64,000 bases of DNA. Source: Trichoplax adhaerens (lineage: Eukaryota; Placozoa; Uniplacotomia; Trichoplacea; Trichoplacidae). Made by a program: the position numbers and the translations under genes. The notes below the pieces were generated by a model. That model worked only from the letters and a program-made list of their open reading frames with translations. It was not told the DNA's origin and did not search any database. The stretch spans positions 38,966-102,965 of the forward strand of contig NW_002060958.1 of NCBI RefSeq assembly GCF_000150275.1, in the 5' to 3' direction. How positions within the stretch are numbered: the stretch's first letter is position 1; every line of letters begins with the position of its first letter. This document shows positions 52,001 through 64,000 of this stretch, piece after piece.

Positions 52001-55000
52001 ACGGACTGCAGAATTTAGTCCTCCTTGAAGGTATTTACAGTGCCATAGTGCGCTCAGAAATATACAATAATTTAGCGTAATATTTAAATTAAAGACTTCT
52101 ATGCAGTTGTACTGATAGACATTATGATTTTTATGTAGAACTGGACCTTTCTTACAACGAATTAGAGAATGGTATGCCGATTAACTTAGTGTGAATGTTG
52201 CAATTTATTTACTGGAACTAAATTAACTTTCCCTGATTTTACTTTCAACAGTGCCAGATTCTATTCTTTCTATTAGTACTTTGCGACGATGCAACATCAG
52301 TTACAACGAATTGAAAGAGTTACCTGCATCCTTTGGTATGAGATTTATCCATACTACTGCTAATACATCTTACCTTAAAATTCAGCTTACCCACCCTATA
52401 ATTAAGGTGCGTATTTTTAACGACCTACCCAACAGGATCATGGACAAGCCTGGAAGTATTAAACTTGTCACGGAACAACTTAAAATCTTTGCCAGTATGT
52501 CAGAAATTTTTATTTTACTAATAACCTTATTGTCGTTAATTTTATAGTTGTGTAGCCTCAATAGTATGCCTATTGTACTCATTGACATAATTTTGTATAG
52601 AGTGGTATTGATGGTCTAGTAAAGCTCAAAAAATTGTTCCTAAATGGTATGTACAATTTTGATGTACAACGCTCACATTGAGTATCACATATGCCTATTT
52701 TGATTCTTAGACCTTAGTAAAATACAATTATTTTTATTCATGTGTTGGATAGGTAACGAGTTGACCTTTGACAACCTTCCGGATACATTTTCAAAGCTCA
52801 CTGAGCTGGTTAGGCGGATTTAAGATGTATCTCAGTATTGCTTTAAACCTGTAGATTTACAAACAATTAAATTTTATAGGAAGTTTTCGTGGCTAGTCAA
52901 AATAAATTGGAAGCTGTTCCAGTTTCACTGTTCAGGTCTGCTTATATTATATTCGGCAATGTTTATGCGTGTTGTTAACTATTGAAAATATGCAGGTGTA
53001 TCAAATTGAAGAAATTGGTCCTTAGTTTTAATTGCTTAGTGACATTATCGGAAGGAGTCTACTATTTACCTGATTTAGAGGTAACGTTGTTACGTACTCT
53101 ATGATTGTTTTCAATAACGTGAAATTTAATTGAACATATATATGGTGTTGCTAGAAAAATGATTGGATAGATCTGTCTTGTTTGACCAATTAAGTATCTT
53201 TCGTATTGTTCATATATATAGACTTTAGACGTTAAAGGTAATCCAGAGTTGAAAATGCCGCCAAAACCTAATACGACTAATCAGAAAAATACACTTTATA
53301 ATATCGATTTTTCGTTGGAACATCAGCTTGGACTGATTGGAGCTACTTCAAAATCTACTCAGAAATCAGGTAGCAAACACCTCTTCAACAAGTTGCTATC
53401 TCATTAATGATGTACTCACATTTAATTGTAAATCGTAATATTTATAAAATACTTTAGATTCATTTAAGGATCACAATGCAAGAAAGGTAAATATTTTCTT
53501 TTGCAAACCAAAAAGTGTTTGTTATTGAAGCTTATAACCTATTTGTACTATTGCTTAATAGATGAGAATACTAAACCGCCGTGCTGAACCTGACGAGGGC
53601 AGCAATAAAATTTTAAAGGTTAGGCTAAATGCAACTTTTTATTCTCTCTCTAAAATGACTAACTTCGTAATCTACTATTTGCAACTATACTGTTGATGTT
53701 ACTTTCTAGGCTCTTGCTGATATTCCAAAAGATAAGAAAGAGAATGTAACTTCTCCGGTATTGATTATTAACACACTATTTTTATTAGTAGCATATACAT
53801 TTATTTAAAATATCATAATATACAATACTTGCAGCAAGAAGACGATGAAGAGATCAAATTTATCAAGTAAGCAAGCGGAATATTATTAGGATACGAAATG
53901 GATACGTAAATTAGCTCAATTATATAACTATGCTAATACAATATTGACTTGGCGATACTTCAAGGCCTCGTAGCTGGATGGATCAACTGGCTAAACCTAC
54001 TGTTGATTATAGTGACATCTTTGCTGCAGACACAGGCCAGGAAGAAGGTTAGATTTCTAGCTGCTATACTTATAATAATGATGGATTATTAACGTTGAAA
54101 ACTAAGCGTTGTGAGCTTTGACATATTTACAGGCGTTACGGTTTGGCAGATAGAAAATTTCTTACCTGTTCCGGTCGAAGAAAGTAAGGAACTCGACTGC
54201 AAACATTAAGTTTGGTATCTTTTATGTCTGCTTGATATTCTGCTCACTGCGTAAAATGTTGATGTTAATTATAGTTTTACATGGAAAATTTTATGATGCT
54301 GATTGTTACATTGTTCTTAAGGTAGGGAAAATTTTTACGTATACCAAATAGATATGATTTACGTTAAAGTCCTACTTGTATCTTTAACTTAAACGATGTT
54401 TGATAATCATGTCAATATCTAGACTTTCTATAATGAGTACGACTCATTGGACTGGGAGATTTTCTTTTGGATTGGAAAATTTTCAACGGTAAAAATACCT
54501 TTCTTCTGTGTAGTTGTTCTATACGAAAGACACTTATCGCAAATGTATACTTTCACAACTATCGCTTACAGTTGGATAAAATGGCATGCTCAGCTATACA
54601 TGCAGTAAATCTGAGGAACTTACTTGGAGCTCAATGCCGGACTATTGTATGATTATCGAATGCCAATGAATTAATATTATATTGCAGGAAAAAGGTCTAA
54701 CAATAAAATTCGTTTCTATAATTTACTCGCAGAGGGAAGAAATGGAAGATGAGTCTGAAGACTTTTTGGATATTTTTGACAATGACATCGATTATATTGA
54801 AGGTAGAGTTTCTGGATCAATTGTAATTTTCGTTGATAATCAATTCTAACAATTGTACCATTATTAAACAGGCGGCACAGCGAGTGGATTTTTTACCATT
54901 GAGGATCTGGTACGTATATTTGAAGCAGATGCGAAGGCTTCATGTAATTAATTCAACTTATTGCAGGAAATCACGGTGAAATTATACAGATTCATTATAA

Positions 55001-58000
55001 CTTCATCGAAGATAATTCTCGAAAGGGTAAGAAAATGATAATTAGCTCACATTTTGGTGTGCATCTAGTTCCTTGCTAAATTTATCATCATTGATAAGGT
55101 GGACGTATCAACTTCCTCGTTGGATCCAAAGTATACTTTTCTTTTAGATTATGGAAGGCAGCTATTTATTTGGCATGGAGGAAAAGTAAGTCGTTGCTAA
55201 ATTTGAGTGTTTAAATCAAAAATTAATATGCACTGGTTAAATTTTATAGGCTCCTACCACTCACCTTTCTAAAGCAAGGTAGATTTTTACAAATCAATTT
55301 TAAGGATGTTTATTACTTGAAAATTGACTTGTTGGTGGGCATTTTTTACTTGATATAAACGTAATAGCCTCTTCGCTCTCAAGCTTAACAAAAGTGATAA
55401 AAAGGGGCGAGCTGAATTAATTGTATTAGAACAGGTATGAAGAGCTTTAATTGCTTTTTGAGTTTATGATCAAATCTGAGCACTAATATTATTGGCTTAG
55501 GGAGAGGAGACGGAAGAATTTTGGTCTATTATGGGCGGTGAACCAAATGATGAAATCGCAGTAAGCTTGTTGAAAATCTTATCTATGTAATTATGTATTG
55601 TGCTTGTATACTAAATGGTAGCCTGATATGATTTTAAACTTTTAATCCAAGTGTCATATAGGAAATCATCAATCTTCAAATCTAGTTTTATACAAGGTGG
55701 AGTTAGGTAAAGGTTATCTGGAATTACCCCAAGGTACGGTAATTTGTTATCCATTGAAATCTTTAAACAGGAATGAACTCATTGAATTTTATGCGTGGAT
55801 AAATAGTCTTTTATGTTTTGATGCAATAAGCTTTCATTATTCGTTATTAGTGAAACACAAAGGAAACATCAAACGCTCACTATTAAACACTAAAGACGTC
55901 TACATACTAGATTGCTATTCAGATGTTTTCGTGTGGTAAGAAAAGAGATTTAGTTCAGGATAGTTCACTCTCTACTGTATTTGATAACTGAGATATTCAA
56001 TTGAATTAATTTAGGATTGGTCGTGAGTCAAGTCGATTGATACGGGCTGCTGCCTTAAAATTAGTTCAGAGCTTACTGGATTTGTTAGGTAGACCAAATT
56101 TTGTGACGGTGAACCGAGTTTTGGAAGGGTAAAGAACATTTCTGCAAATAATGTTTTATCAAAGTACTTATTGCTTTATATTACTGTCGATAACTGTTCA
56201 TGTACTGTACACTATTGAAATTTTACTAGGGCCGAATCGTTAGTGTTCAAGAACAAATTTAGTGGATGGGATGACGTGCTCAATTCAGATTTTACAAAGT
56301 TAAAGCCTTCCCCCTCTATATCTAATCTAGATATTTCAAAACGAGTATGCTTAAGATTACAAAGTTAACTACAGTTATCTATTAGTTTATCTCATAACTT
56401 TTTTTGATAATGATTATTTGTTAGAAAATTAATAAAGAAATTATTGAACCTGAATCAAAGGAATCTTTAAAAGTAAGCCACTTTTTGTTGTAGTCGTATG
56501 AAATGCGTAGTGATTTAAGCTATGTTTCTTAACTTAACAGACGGACCTGTCCTGCTTGTTTAGTAACCGGCAAAAGCCCATGTCTAATGAGGATGCGGTA
56601 TGCTTCATTTCCAGTTAAAAGTTATCATATTTGAGGCTATAATTATATCTTTATAGGAGCAACTCATGGATGAATATAACGATGAGCTTGACTACATGCA
56701 GTGTTTCGTACTGGAAGGCAAAAAATTTGTTAAGTTGCCTGAATCTGAAATTGGTAATGTAGCCGATTCTAACTAGTTTAAGAGAATACAGGTCGTTGGT
56801 GCGAAAGAGTTATGACGTTCATTTTGCAATAGGTCATTTTTATGATGGCGACTGCTACGTATTTTTATGCCGCTATTGGGTTCCAAAGGATCTGGATGAA
56901 GAGGATGATCCGCAGAAAGAAACAAATGATGAAGATGCCTATGAATCTGTTTACGAAGTATATTTTTGGCAGGTTGGTCTACATTTGTATCCTAATCCTT
57001 TTTGCACACTCGAAATTAACAAAAAATAATCTATATCGTTCTCAGGGCCGTCTTACAACAAATATGGGTTGGTTAACATTTACCTTCAGGTACGTTCTGT
57101 AAATATTCCGTTTCCGTGTTTTGGCTTTTATGTAAGTGTACCTATTTCAATTATTGTAAAAGTTTGCAAAAGAAATTCGAAACTCTGCTCGGGAAATTGG
57201 AAATAACAAAAGTTAGCCAGGTAATGTGGTATGATTATTTGCGATTTACGGAATGTAAACTCAAGATTAAATTTCTGATTCTTACATTAATAGCAACAAG
57301 AGTCCTACCGGTTTTTATCTCATTTCAAGAAGAAGTTCATTATTCACCACGTAAGTCAGTTTTAGTATTCTTAGCAATGCGATGTATTAAAGTATATGTG
57401 AGTCATATTGTTGATGTGGTTATCTATCATAGGGCCAAAGATTAGTCAGACGACAGGCCATCACTGAGGAGCCTCGCCTTTATGAAGTTAGAGCAAATGG
57501 ATGCATATTGACTAGAAGAGTACTAGAGGTTCGTCCTAATATTACACTTTAGTAACAGGCTTGGAATTTTACCCACAAAATGTATTGTAAATGTTTAAAT
57601 TTATTTCATAAATATGCATGATATGATCTATATTTTAGCTACAACCAAAAGCAAGAAAACTAAATTCGGAATTTTGGTATTATATTTCTTGAAAGTAGCA
57701 TGCATATAAATGTTTTAAATCAAATTCTTAATACTTTGATGCTATTCTTTTGTTGGATCAGCTTTTTTGTTGTGGTTCCGTCATCAACAATTGCGAATGA
57801 AGAGGAAAATGTAGACGAAGAAGAAATGGAAGACCAATCTGAAGGCACTATCTACATTTGGATGGGAAGGTAATAAACACGGTTATCAATGGTATAATTG
57901 AATCCCTATATATTAGAGTAAAATAATTTTCATTCTAGATGGTAAATAATCCATGATTAGTTAAATATTGCGCTATTCGGTAGTAAATTTCCGGAAAAGG

Positions 58001-58842
58001 ATGCAGAAGGAATAGATGAGCTAGCCAGCTTTTTGGTCCATGAGAGAAATTATGAAACGCATCTAATCCACGAGGACAGTGAAGACGAAAAATTTTGGGA
58101 ACTACTAGGCGGAAAAGCGAAATATGATCAGGTAACTATTTTCTGGCTTTGAACAAGTAGAAACTAATTAATTAATTGATAATTTAGTGGCTGCCACAAT
58201 CTTTGATCCGCGAACACGTTCAATATTTGTACGATGCATTATAAATATACCTTAACTAATAAATCTAGGATGCAGATTTTCTTCGCTATTCTCGGCTATT
58301 TCGTTGCTCAAATGATCGAGGATTTTTTAAAATCTCGGAGAAATGCGTCGATTTTTGTCAGGTACGAGAAACTTTCATACATAATTTCGAAAGAAGATTA
58401 CTTTAAAAATGTGATATAATGATTGTGTTTAATTTCCGACGCTAAATCATTTATTTAGAATGATCTTGTTGACGACGATGCCTTTATACTTGATACTGGC
58501 CATGAGGTGGGATAAAATATGTTTATTACTAAATTATAACAGTTTCGATTGTAATCCACTACTTTTAATAATGCGTACAGGTGTTCGTTTGGGTTGGTAA
58601 TCAAGCTAGTGAGATTGAAATTAAGCTGTCTTTAAAAAGCGCTCAGGTACTATCTACAGTAAAAACTAATGATCGCACAGCCATATACTAACATCATAAT
58701 TTTAACGCTTCGTTAGCTTTATCTACAACATTTGAGGGATCGCAATGCAGTGCCCGCACGTAAACTTCTTCTAGCAAAGAAAGGTAAAGAACCGCATCGG
58801 TTTACACGATGTTTTCATGGGTGGCGAAAATTTGTTACTTAG
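49037..58842 (+). CDS. FLII: Flightless-1: leucine-rich repeats plus gelsolin domains
   Basis: Actin-remodelling and nuclear-receptor coactivator protein. 53 exons: 49037-49096, 50276-50386, 50567-50638, 50863-50943, 51041-51067, 51207-51265, 51346-51422, 51529-51575, 51711-51748, 51831-51882, 51979-52030, 52139-52171, 52252-52335, 52436-52494, 52601-52646, 52753-52808, 52880-52935, 52996-53080, 53222-53369, 53458-53486, 53562-53618, 53710-53757, 53835-53866, 53965-54047, 54133-54183, 54275-54321, 54423-54488, 54572-54646, 54733-54802, 54872-54909, 54967-55026, 55099-55185, 55250-55278, 55368-55434, 55501-55560, 55652-55935, 56015-56128, 56230-56344, 56425-56472, 56541-56597, 56657-56753, 56833-56972, 57046-57089, 57163-57220, 57294-57350, 57433-57528, 57639-57676, 57762-57869, 57984-58131, 58269-58361, 58459-58506, 58581-58646, 58717-58842. 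3879 bases, 1292 residues, close to the usual length. Start [11 protein letters not shown]; leucine-rich repeats to about residue 370 (e.g. LDISNNKL); basic linker; six gelsolin-type repeats from about 490 ([64 protein letters not shown]). Confidence 0.95.
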
Positions 58843-60977
58843 TTTATTCGTATGTCTGTACTTGAAATTTTGGAAGGTCGACGGTTGTTCTAACAAATTA
58901 AAGCAATGTTATATGGTCGCGTTTTCTTTTCTAATTCTAAATTCTGCAACGTCTCTACCGCTGAATTTATACTTTGTGTATTATAATCATTGGTATCTAC
59001 TTGTACAGTAAATATTTTTAATACTCCATAATACCGCTAAAGCGATTTTGAGATTGACGGATATCGTTTACGAGCATATTATGCTGTTTTATTCTGTGTA
59101 ACCCATAATTAATGATTTTAAAGTGTAAGCTGTTTTGATATTGTATTACATTTGTATATTGCACTGTAGCTAACATCTACTTAAAAGAGTATTCCATATG
59201 AAAGCGTGTTTATACCGGTTTAAGAAGTCTTAATAATAAGTTTACTACTTGCTTAGCTGAAAATTATACGGCTAACTGTATTTTTATATTAAACACAGGT
59301 AGTTATATTTTAATCCAATTTAACACGGTGTATTCGGAAAATAGAAAGTGTACACATATAGCTATATCTTTAAGAGTGTATGTTATGGGAGTAAAGGATT
59401 GACTATTTAAATGATCTTAATATCGGTGCACAAGGTTAAATGTTTGGTGATTATAAGGCACAATAAAATACTAAAGGAATAAACACTTTGTACCACATTC
59501 ATTTATTAGGCCGGGATACTGTTACTTGCTTATCATTTCCAAATGTAATGGCAATAAATGAAAATCAATTTTCCTCTAAGTAGTCTTTCTTGAAAGTATA
59601 ATGTAGACTTTGCAAATTACTCAAGATTGAATATTACCATAGCCATCAAGCTAAAGAGACTTTCACATACTTAGTACAAGAGTATTTTGGGATTGCAAGG
59701 CAGCTAAAACTTTAAGAATTACAGGCTAATATAGGGAATCATGGAAGCTGTGAGGTGAATACGTAGAATGTAGATCTATACCATAGAAACATTGTCATGG
59801 ACAAATTGTTCAAAGGTTTATTTTCACTCTCACAGCTTATACTCACCTTGTGCAGATATTTAAATCTCATAATACGCTGAAACTAGACCCGAATGATCGC
59901 TTTAACCTCTACTTCCACCAATAGATATACAATTATTTACTTTAAAATTTCGCCATACGTAGATTAAGAATTTTCTCTGTTTCGCTGAAATTTTTTTATC
60001 TGGATTTTTTATTGCAGAAATTTGGAATTAACCATACACTATCAATCCCTATCACTCTATACTAATGCTGTATATATTCAATCGATTTTCCGCGACATTT
60101 TTACAGCTTATTGTGCAATGATCGATGTATTAACTTGCAGCTGTAATGTTAAACTAATATATTAAGCGAAAAATTTAGAGAGTTTAGATAGCGTTTGACT
60201 AACTTCAGTTATGTTCATACGAGTCCACTTGCCCATACCCTTACTATAGTAAGCAGTAATAATTATAATGTTATCTCAACATCATTCCGTTATACTAGCT
60301 AGAATTATGACCTAACATTATAACTTCTCTAATTGTAATCATTTATCATTTTCATATTAAATTTACGAATTTTATGAAGCAAATTACCAACTAAAATCTA
60401 ACCTCTATTGTGATTATGTTATACATAATATATTAAACAGTAGCTATCATAATAGTATCTCAACATTCTTTCATTATACTAACTAATGTTATGGCTTCTC
60501 TGCCTGCAACCATTTATCTATTGGAATTTTTTTCTATTTTAAATTTACGAATTTCACATAGCAATTGCCAAATAAAAGCTAGTATGAATCCTAGTGTAAT
60601 AGTTGATAATCCTCTAAAATTAGATTATAATTTCATATGAAAAAACGACGTGGCACAAATACAAACTTAATTATTGTGTTTACCTAAGGATAATCTAAAT
60701 AATAAGTAAACTATTTAAACCTTAGTAAACACGCTTTTACAAATTTGAATAAAACAGCGGCTTATTGATAACTTAGGCATACAAAATCTCTGGCCTATTC
60801 AATAATTCATTAAATTGCGAATGATTCTATTATGAAAGTTACGCAATAATTCCTTCATCACAGAGCACAGCAATCTCGGCAGAATCATTCATAAAGCATA
60901 ATCGGATCCGTTTTGCAAATATTTCATCGTGACGTTAACTCATAAAGCTAAGTTTAGTAATCAGGTTGCATTCCTAA
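58843..60977. other. Intergenic region between FLII and FOXRED2
   Basis: This 2.1-kb AT-rich stretch holds possible poly(A) signals for FLII (AATAAAA near 59464, AATAAA near 59553), a diverged direct repeat (60255-60600) and the presumed FOXRED2 promoter. The FLII frame has no continuation beyond its stop. No further gene was recognised. Confidence 0.5.
60255..60600. repeat. Diverged tandem duplication, period about 184 bp
   Basis: ATCTCAACATCATTCCGTTA at 60273 recurs as ATCTCAACATTCTTTCATTA at 60457. The following landmarks CTTCTCT, CATTTATC and AAATTTACGAATTT appear in the same order in both copies. There is no coding content. Confidence 0.65.
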
Positions 60978-63900
60978 ATGTTAACCATGAAATTTGAAAT
61001 TTTCAAATTTCTGCCCTACCTAGCGGTATTACTTACCTTTAAAACTTGTGTTTCATCCTATGAAAGCCATCAATACTGCATTATTGGCGCCGGCCCTGGT
61101 GGTAAGTACAGCTTTATGTGCCAACAGAATTGCCTTATTTCACATTATCGGAAGACATATTAAATCTCTAGAAACTCTTTACATTATCGGCTACTACTTC
61201 TGTTAGTACATAAAAAAGTTGTATTAAGATAATTTCCCAACCTTATCATTAATTGAATTAAAAGAAAAAATTGTAGTAGTTTAACCACTCTAAAGTGAGA
61301 ATCGAAAACTTTACGAATCGCGAAATAGATTAATTCCAAAGTTACTGATATACATATGAGAACTACGAAATTTTTGTGCTTGTAAAACTATTTAGGGCTG
61401 CAGATGGCTTACTTTCTTGACTCTACGGGTAGAGATTATGTTGTTTTCGAACGCAATAGCAAAGCAGGTTAGATTAAAATTAGACATATACTCTTTCTGT
61501 AAATATAAACTAAATTGTATTTTAATTGCAATACAGAATTATACTAACCTAAAATCGATCTCTTTGTCCCTGCAAAATACCCAACTAGGCTCCACATTTA
61601 TAAACTTACCACGCCAACGCTATTTAATTTCAGCTAACAAGATATATACAGGCAAGTGGTTCTTGTGTGGTTTATTGCTAATTGAACAACTGTCTTCGTC
61701 GAGGGTATCATAAGTACTCATATTTTGACTCAGAAGTAAGCATTATAAGGCATGAATCAAATGATGGCAGTCGACTCTTTCGACATTATCTTATACGACC
61801 TCAGGATTTTAAGCACTTAATCATGAAGAATTGAACTGGAATTGACTTCTTATACTATTAGATTTTACATTAGTTGAAGGCATATCGACAAAGGCTGGCT
61901 CGTTTGTAATATTTTTTATACTCTATCTATTGCATTATTGTCACTGCTTTTAAAAGAGCATTAGAAATACTAAAACTAGAATTTAAATGACAAGTGAATA
62001 ACTAAGTAAAACTGCTCAAATTGCAATACGTCTTTTAATATATTAAAAGTCTGATTGAATTTTCAGGTGAAAAGAATGTTGAATTCAACTGGCGGCATGA
62101 TTGGAATTCGCTTTTAAGCCACGATGAATCTTTAGTGATGGGGCGTTATTCTGATGAGTACTTCCCACATGCAGATGATCTGGTGAGCTCAGTAGCAGAT
62201 ATTGCATAAATTCTATATACTTTCTGTCTCATTAAAGCTTACATTCACGTCTAAGTTGGAAGAAATGACAATAGATCTAAAAAATTTTAGGTTACCTACT
62301 TCAATGATTATGCAGACAAGCTAAAATTACGAATCAAGTACAACACTGAAGTAAGCAATATTTCGGAAATCAAGGAAGCTAATAGCACCCAAAATGTATT
62401 CGAAATGAATGATTCCGAAGGCAATTTATACCGTTGTAACGTGACTATTGTTAGGTAAATAAGAACACTTTCATCAATTACAATTTATTGTAGAGTATGA
62501 TCATTTCCCAGATTTTTACCTATCAGAGTAATACAGTATTTCTGTATGCAAATTTACATTATAGTACGGGAATTTCTTTGGCAAATATTCCAAAAGGCGC
62601 TATTGGAATCGATAATGCAGTTGTAAGTGATTAATCTTAATGCGGCCTTCTCTTGCAATGCTTCATTTTATCTAGTCTTAAAATTAGATCTAGAAGATTT
62701 ACAAACATTATTTTCCACCAACAAACTCTTAGATGTTCAAATGATCTGTTTTTAAGCATTATAGAATTATTAAAGTAGTTAAATATAATTTAAAATCTAT
62801 AGGGCTATGAATCCATGTCCATGAATTTAACCACTTATGAGGGTAAAGATGTTCTTATCCTCGGCCAAGGTAAATGAAGCAATGCAATATGATGCATAAT
62901 GTTACGGTTTAGAGGACTTCTAACCATGAAACTTTCGAATTTCTGATCATTCCTGAAGAAACGAACTATATCTCATTTACTATTTATTGCATCTCCAATT
63001 TTTTAATCTTCACCTTCTTAAAACAAATCTGAAACTCCTATTTCAGGGAATTCTGCATTAGAAATTGCGAAATTTATCTCTCCGGTTGCGAATAAGATTC
63101 ATTTGGTCGGCAGGTTGGTGAAGTTGAGATTATTAGTTGGAAAGCTGTATTATGCAACTTGTTTAAAGTTGAAAGAGATACAAGTATTACCTCACAGCAT
63201 TAGCTAATGATTTTGAATGTAAATCAAGTAAAAACACTTAAACTTTTGTTTAATTATACATCAGAAATGGACTCCGTCAATCATGGTCAACACATTATGT
63301 TGGAGATGTTAGGTAGAATTATGAAGATGATATGATAATTTTAAATCAAACTAGTAGAATATATGTAACTAGTACTTATTAATCTATAGCTATCGCATCT
63401 CTATAAAGGCTAATTACATAGTTTCTGAGAAAATAGTATACTACTTATTATTCGTTTATGGTAATTGTTATTAAACGATAAAAAACTAACATATTGAAGT
63501 TTAGATGTCCCATTAATTGTATAAGTTTGATGAAAGAAATCAATAGATGAAACTTGAGCTGGATTTTTCAAAATTTCTTAACGAAAATTATTTTGAAATC
63601 TTGTGTGAATAGAGGAATTAACAGAGATTTTCTGGATGGCATGCAACTTCGATTTATGGATAGTATAGCCTGTAAGTGAACTTGATACTATCGAATAGTA
63701 TAAATATTTATAAAGGGTAAGTTATTGATCATAGATTTTCGAAAAATTTTATACCTTCTATTTACTATTCGGCTCAGATATCGAAGCTCAAAATATTGTT
63801 TTTAAGAAAACTTTGAAGAATAAAATTGGTCTAAAATTACGGGATCCTTTTTCAAAGAGAGTCATAGGCAAAGGTATGTTATTAATTATGACTATTATGA

Positions 63901-64000
63901 CGAAATAGTACTTTAATTCGCACTTAATTGTCGCTCATTCTAATAAGTAGTTTTTTGATACGACAATGGTAGAATAAGTTTGAGCTTAAAAGTTGCGGCT
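60978..64000 (+). CDS. FOXRED2: FAD-dependent oxidoreductase domain-containing protein 2, 5' part
   Basis: ER-lumen flavoprotein (ERFAD) that acts in ER-associated degradation. Exons: 60978-61101, 61396-61467, 61589-61651, 62067-62182, 62291-62454, 62565-62622, 62803-62869, 63047-63113, 63265-63312, 63613-63671, 63778-63873. The gene runs past the window end. A hydrophobic signal peptide (FLPYLAVLLTFKTCVSS) is followed by the FAD-binding GAGPGGLQMAYFL motif (GxGxxG). Further family blocks are RDYVVFERN, LISANKIYTG, EFNWRHDWNSLLSHD, then the second nucleotide-binding motif VLILGQGNSALEIAKF and WSTHYVGDV. A second ATG at 60987 could be the true start. The third intron appears to be of the GC-AG class (donor ACAG|GCAAGT at 61651/61652). 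The GT alternatives nearby put the next exon in a frame with an immediate stop, whereas the GC donor restores the expected T-G-E-K-N-V-E-F-N run. Confidence 0.93.

Noticed and set aside
57116-57445. 109-codon plus-strand open frame within FLII
   Set aside because: It spans two true exons and an intron in the wrong frame; the conserved gelsolin blocks lie in other phases.
1-64000. tRNA, rRNA or CRISPR features
   Set aside because: No T-loop-like phrases in cloverleaf context, no rRNA-like conserved blocks and no regularly spaced identical repeats with unique spacers were seen.

Overview
The window is animal-type nuclear DNA: AT-rich, densely coding, with genes split into many short exons (often 30-150 bases) separated by mostly short GT-AG introns. 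The gene set (UNC13/BAIAP3-type priming factor, mitochondrial ribosomal protein MRPS34, Integrator subunit INTS1, flightless-1, FOXRED2, a death-domain protein) is metazoan. Compactness, AT bias and intron density would suit an early-branching animal such as a placozoan, but the species is an inference and cannot be fixed from the sequence alone.

Layout: 326-8807 (+) is the 3' part of an UNC13/BAIAP3-like gene (MUN region plus C-terminal C2). It converges with a 30-exon minus-strand coiled-coil/HEAT-repeat gene (19458-11270). A divergent 1.2-kb gap rich in short palindromes leads to MRPS34 (20615-21740, +). A two-exon minus-strand gene (26276-23878) encodes a 483-residue protein with a C-terminal death domain. 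About 4 kb of intergenic DNA follows (26277-30243), holding a possible ubiquitin-like gene relic, hairpins and three tandem copies of a ~0.55-kb repeat. INTS1 (30244-41153, +, 35 exons, 2093 residues) is complete. A small three-exon secreted cationic protein (43676-42087, -) is followed by 5.3 kb with no recognised gene. FLII (49037-58842, +, 53 exons, about 1292 residues) is complete, and the first eleven exons of FOXRED2 (60978 to the window end, +) close the window.

Exon models were built by hand from splice sites, reading-frame continuity and similarity recalled from known families. For the complete genes the summed exon lengths are exact multiples of three, which supports the models. The genes belong to unrelated pathways (exocytosis, mitochondrial translation, snRNA/transcription control, actin remodelling, ER oxidoreduction, apoptotic or immune signalling). 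The most interesting non-housekeeping items are the death-domain protein, the secreted acidic-then-cationic precursor, and the GTACAGTAC/GTACTGTAC palindrome islands that sit just upstream of three housekeeping genes.
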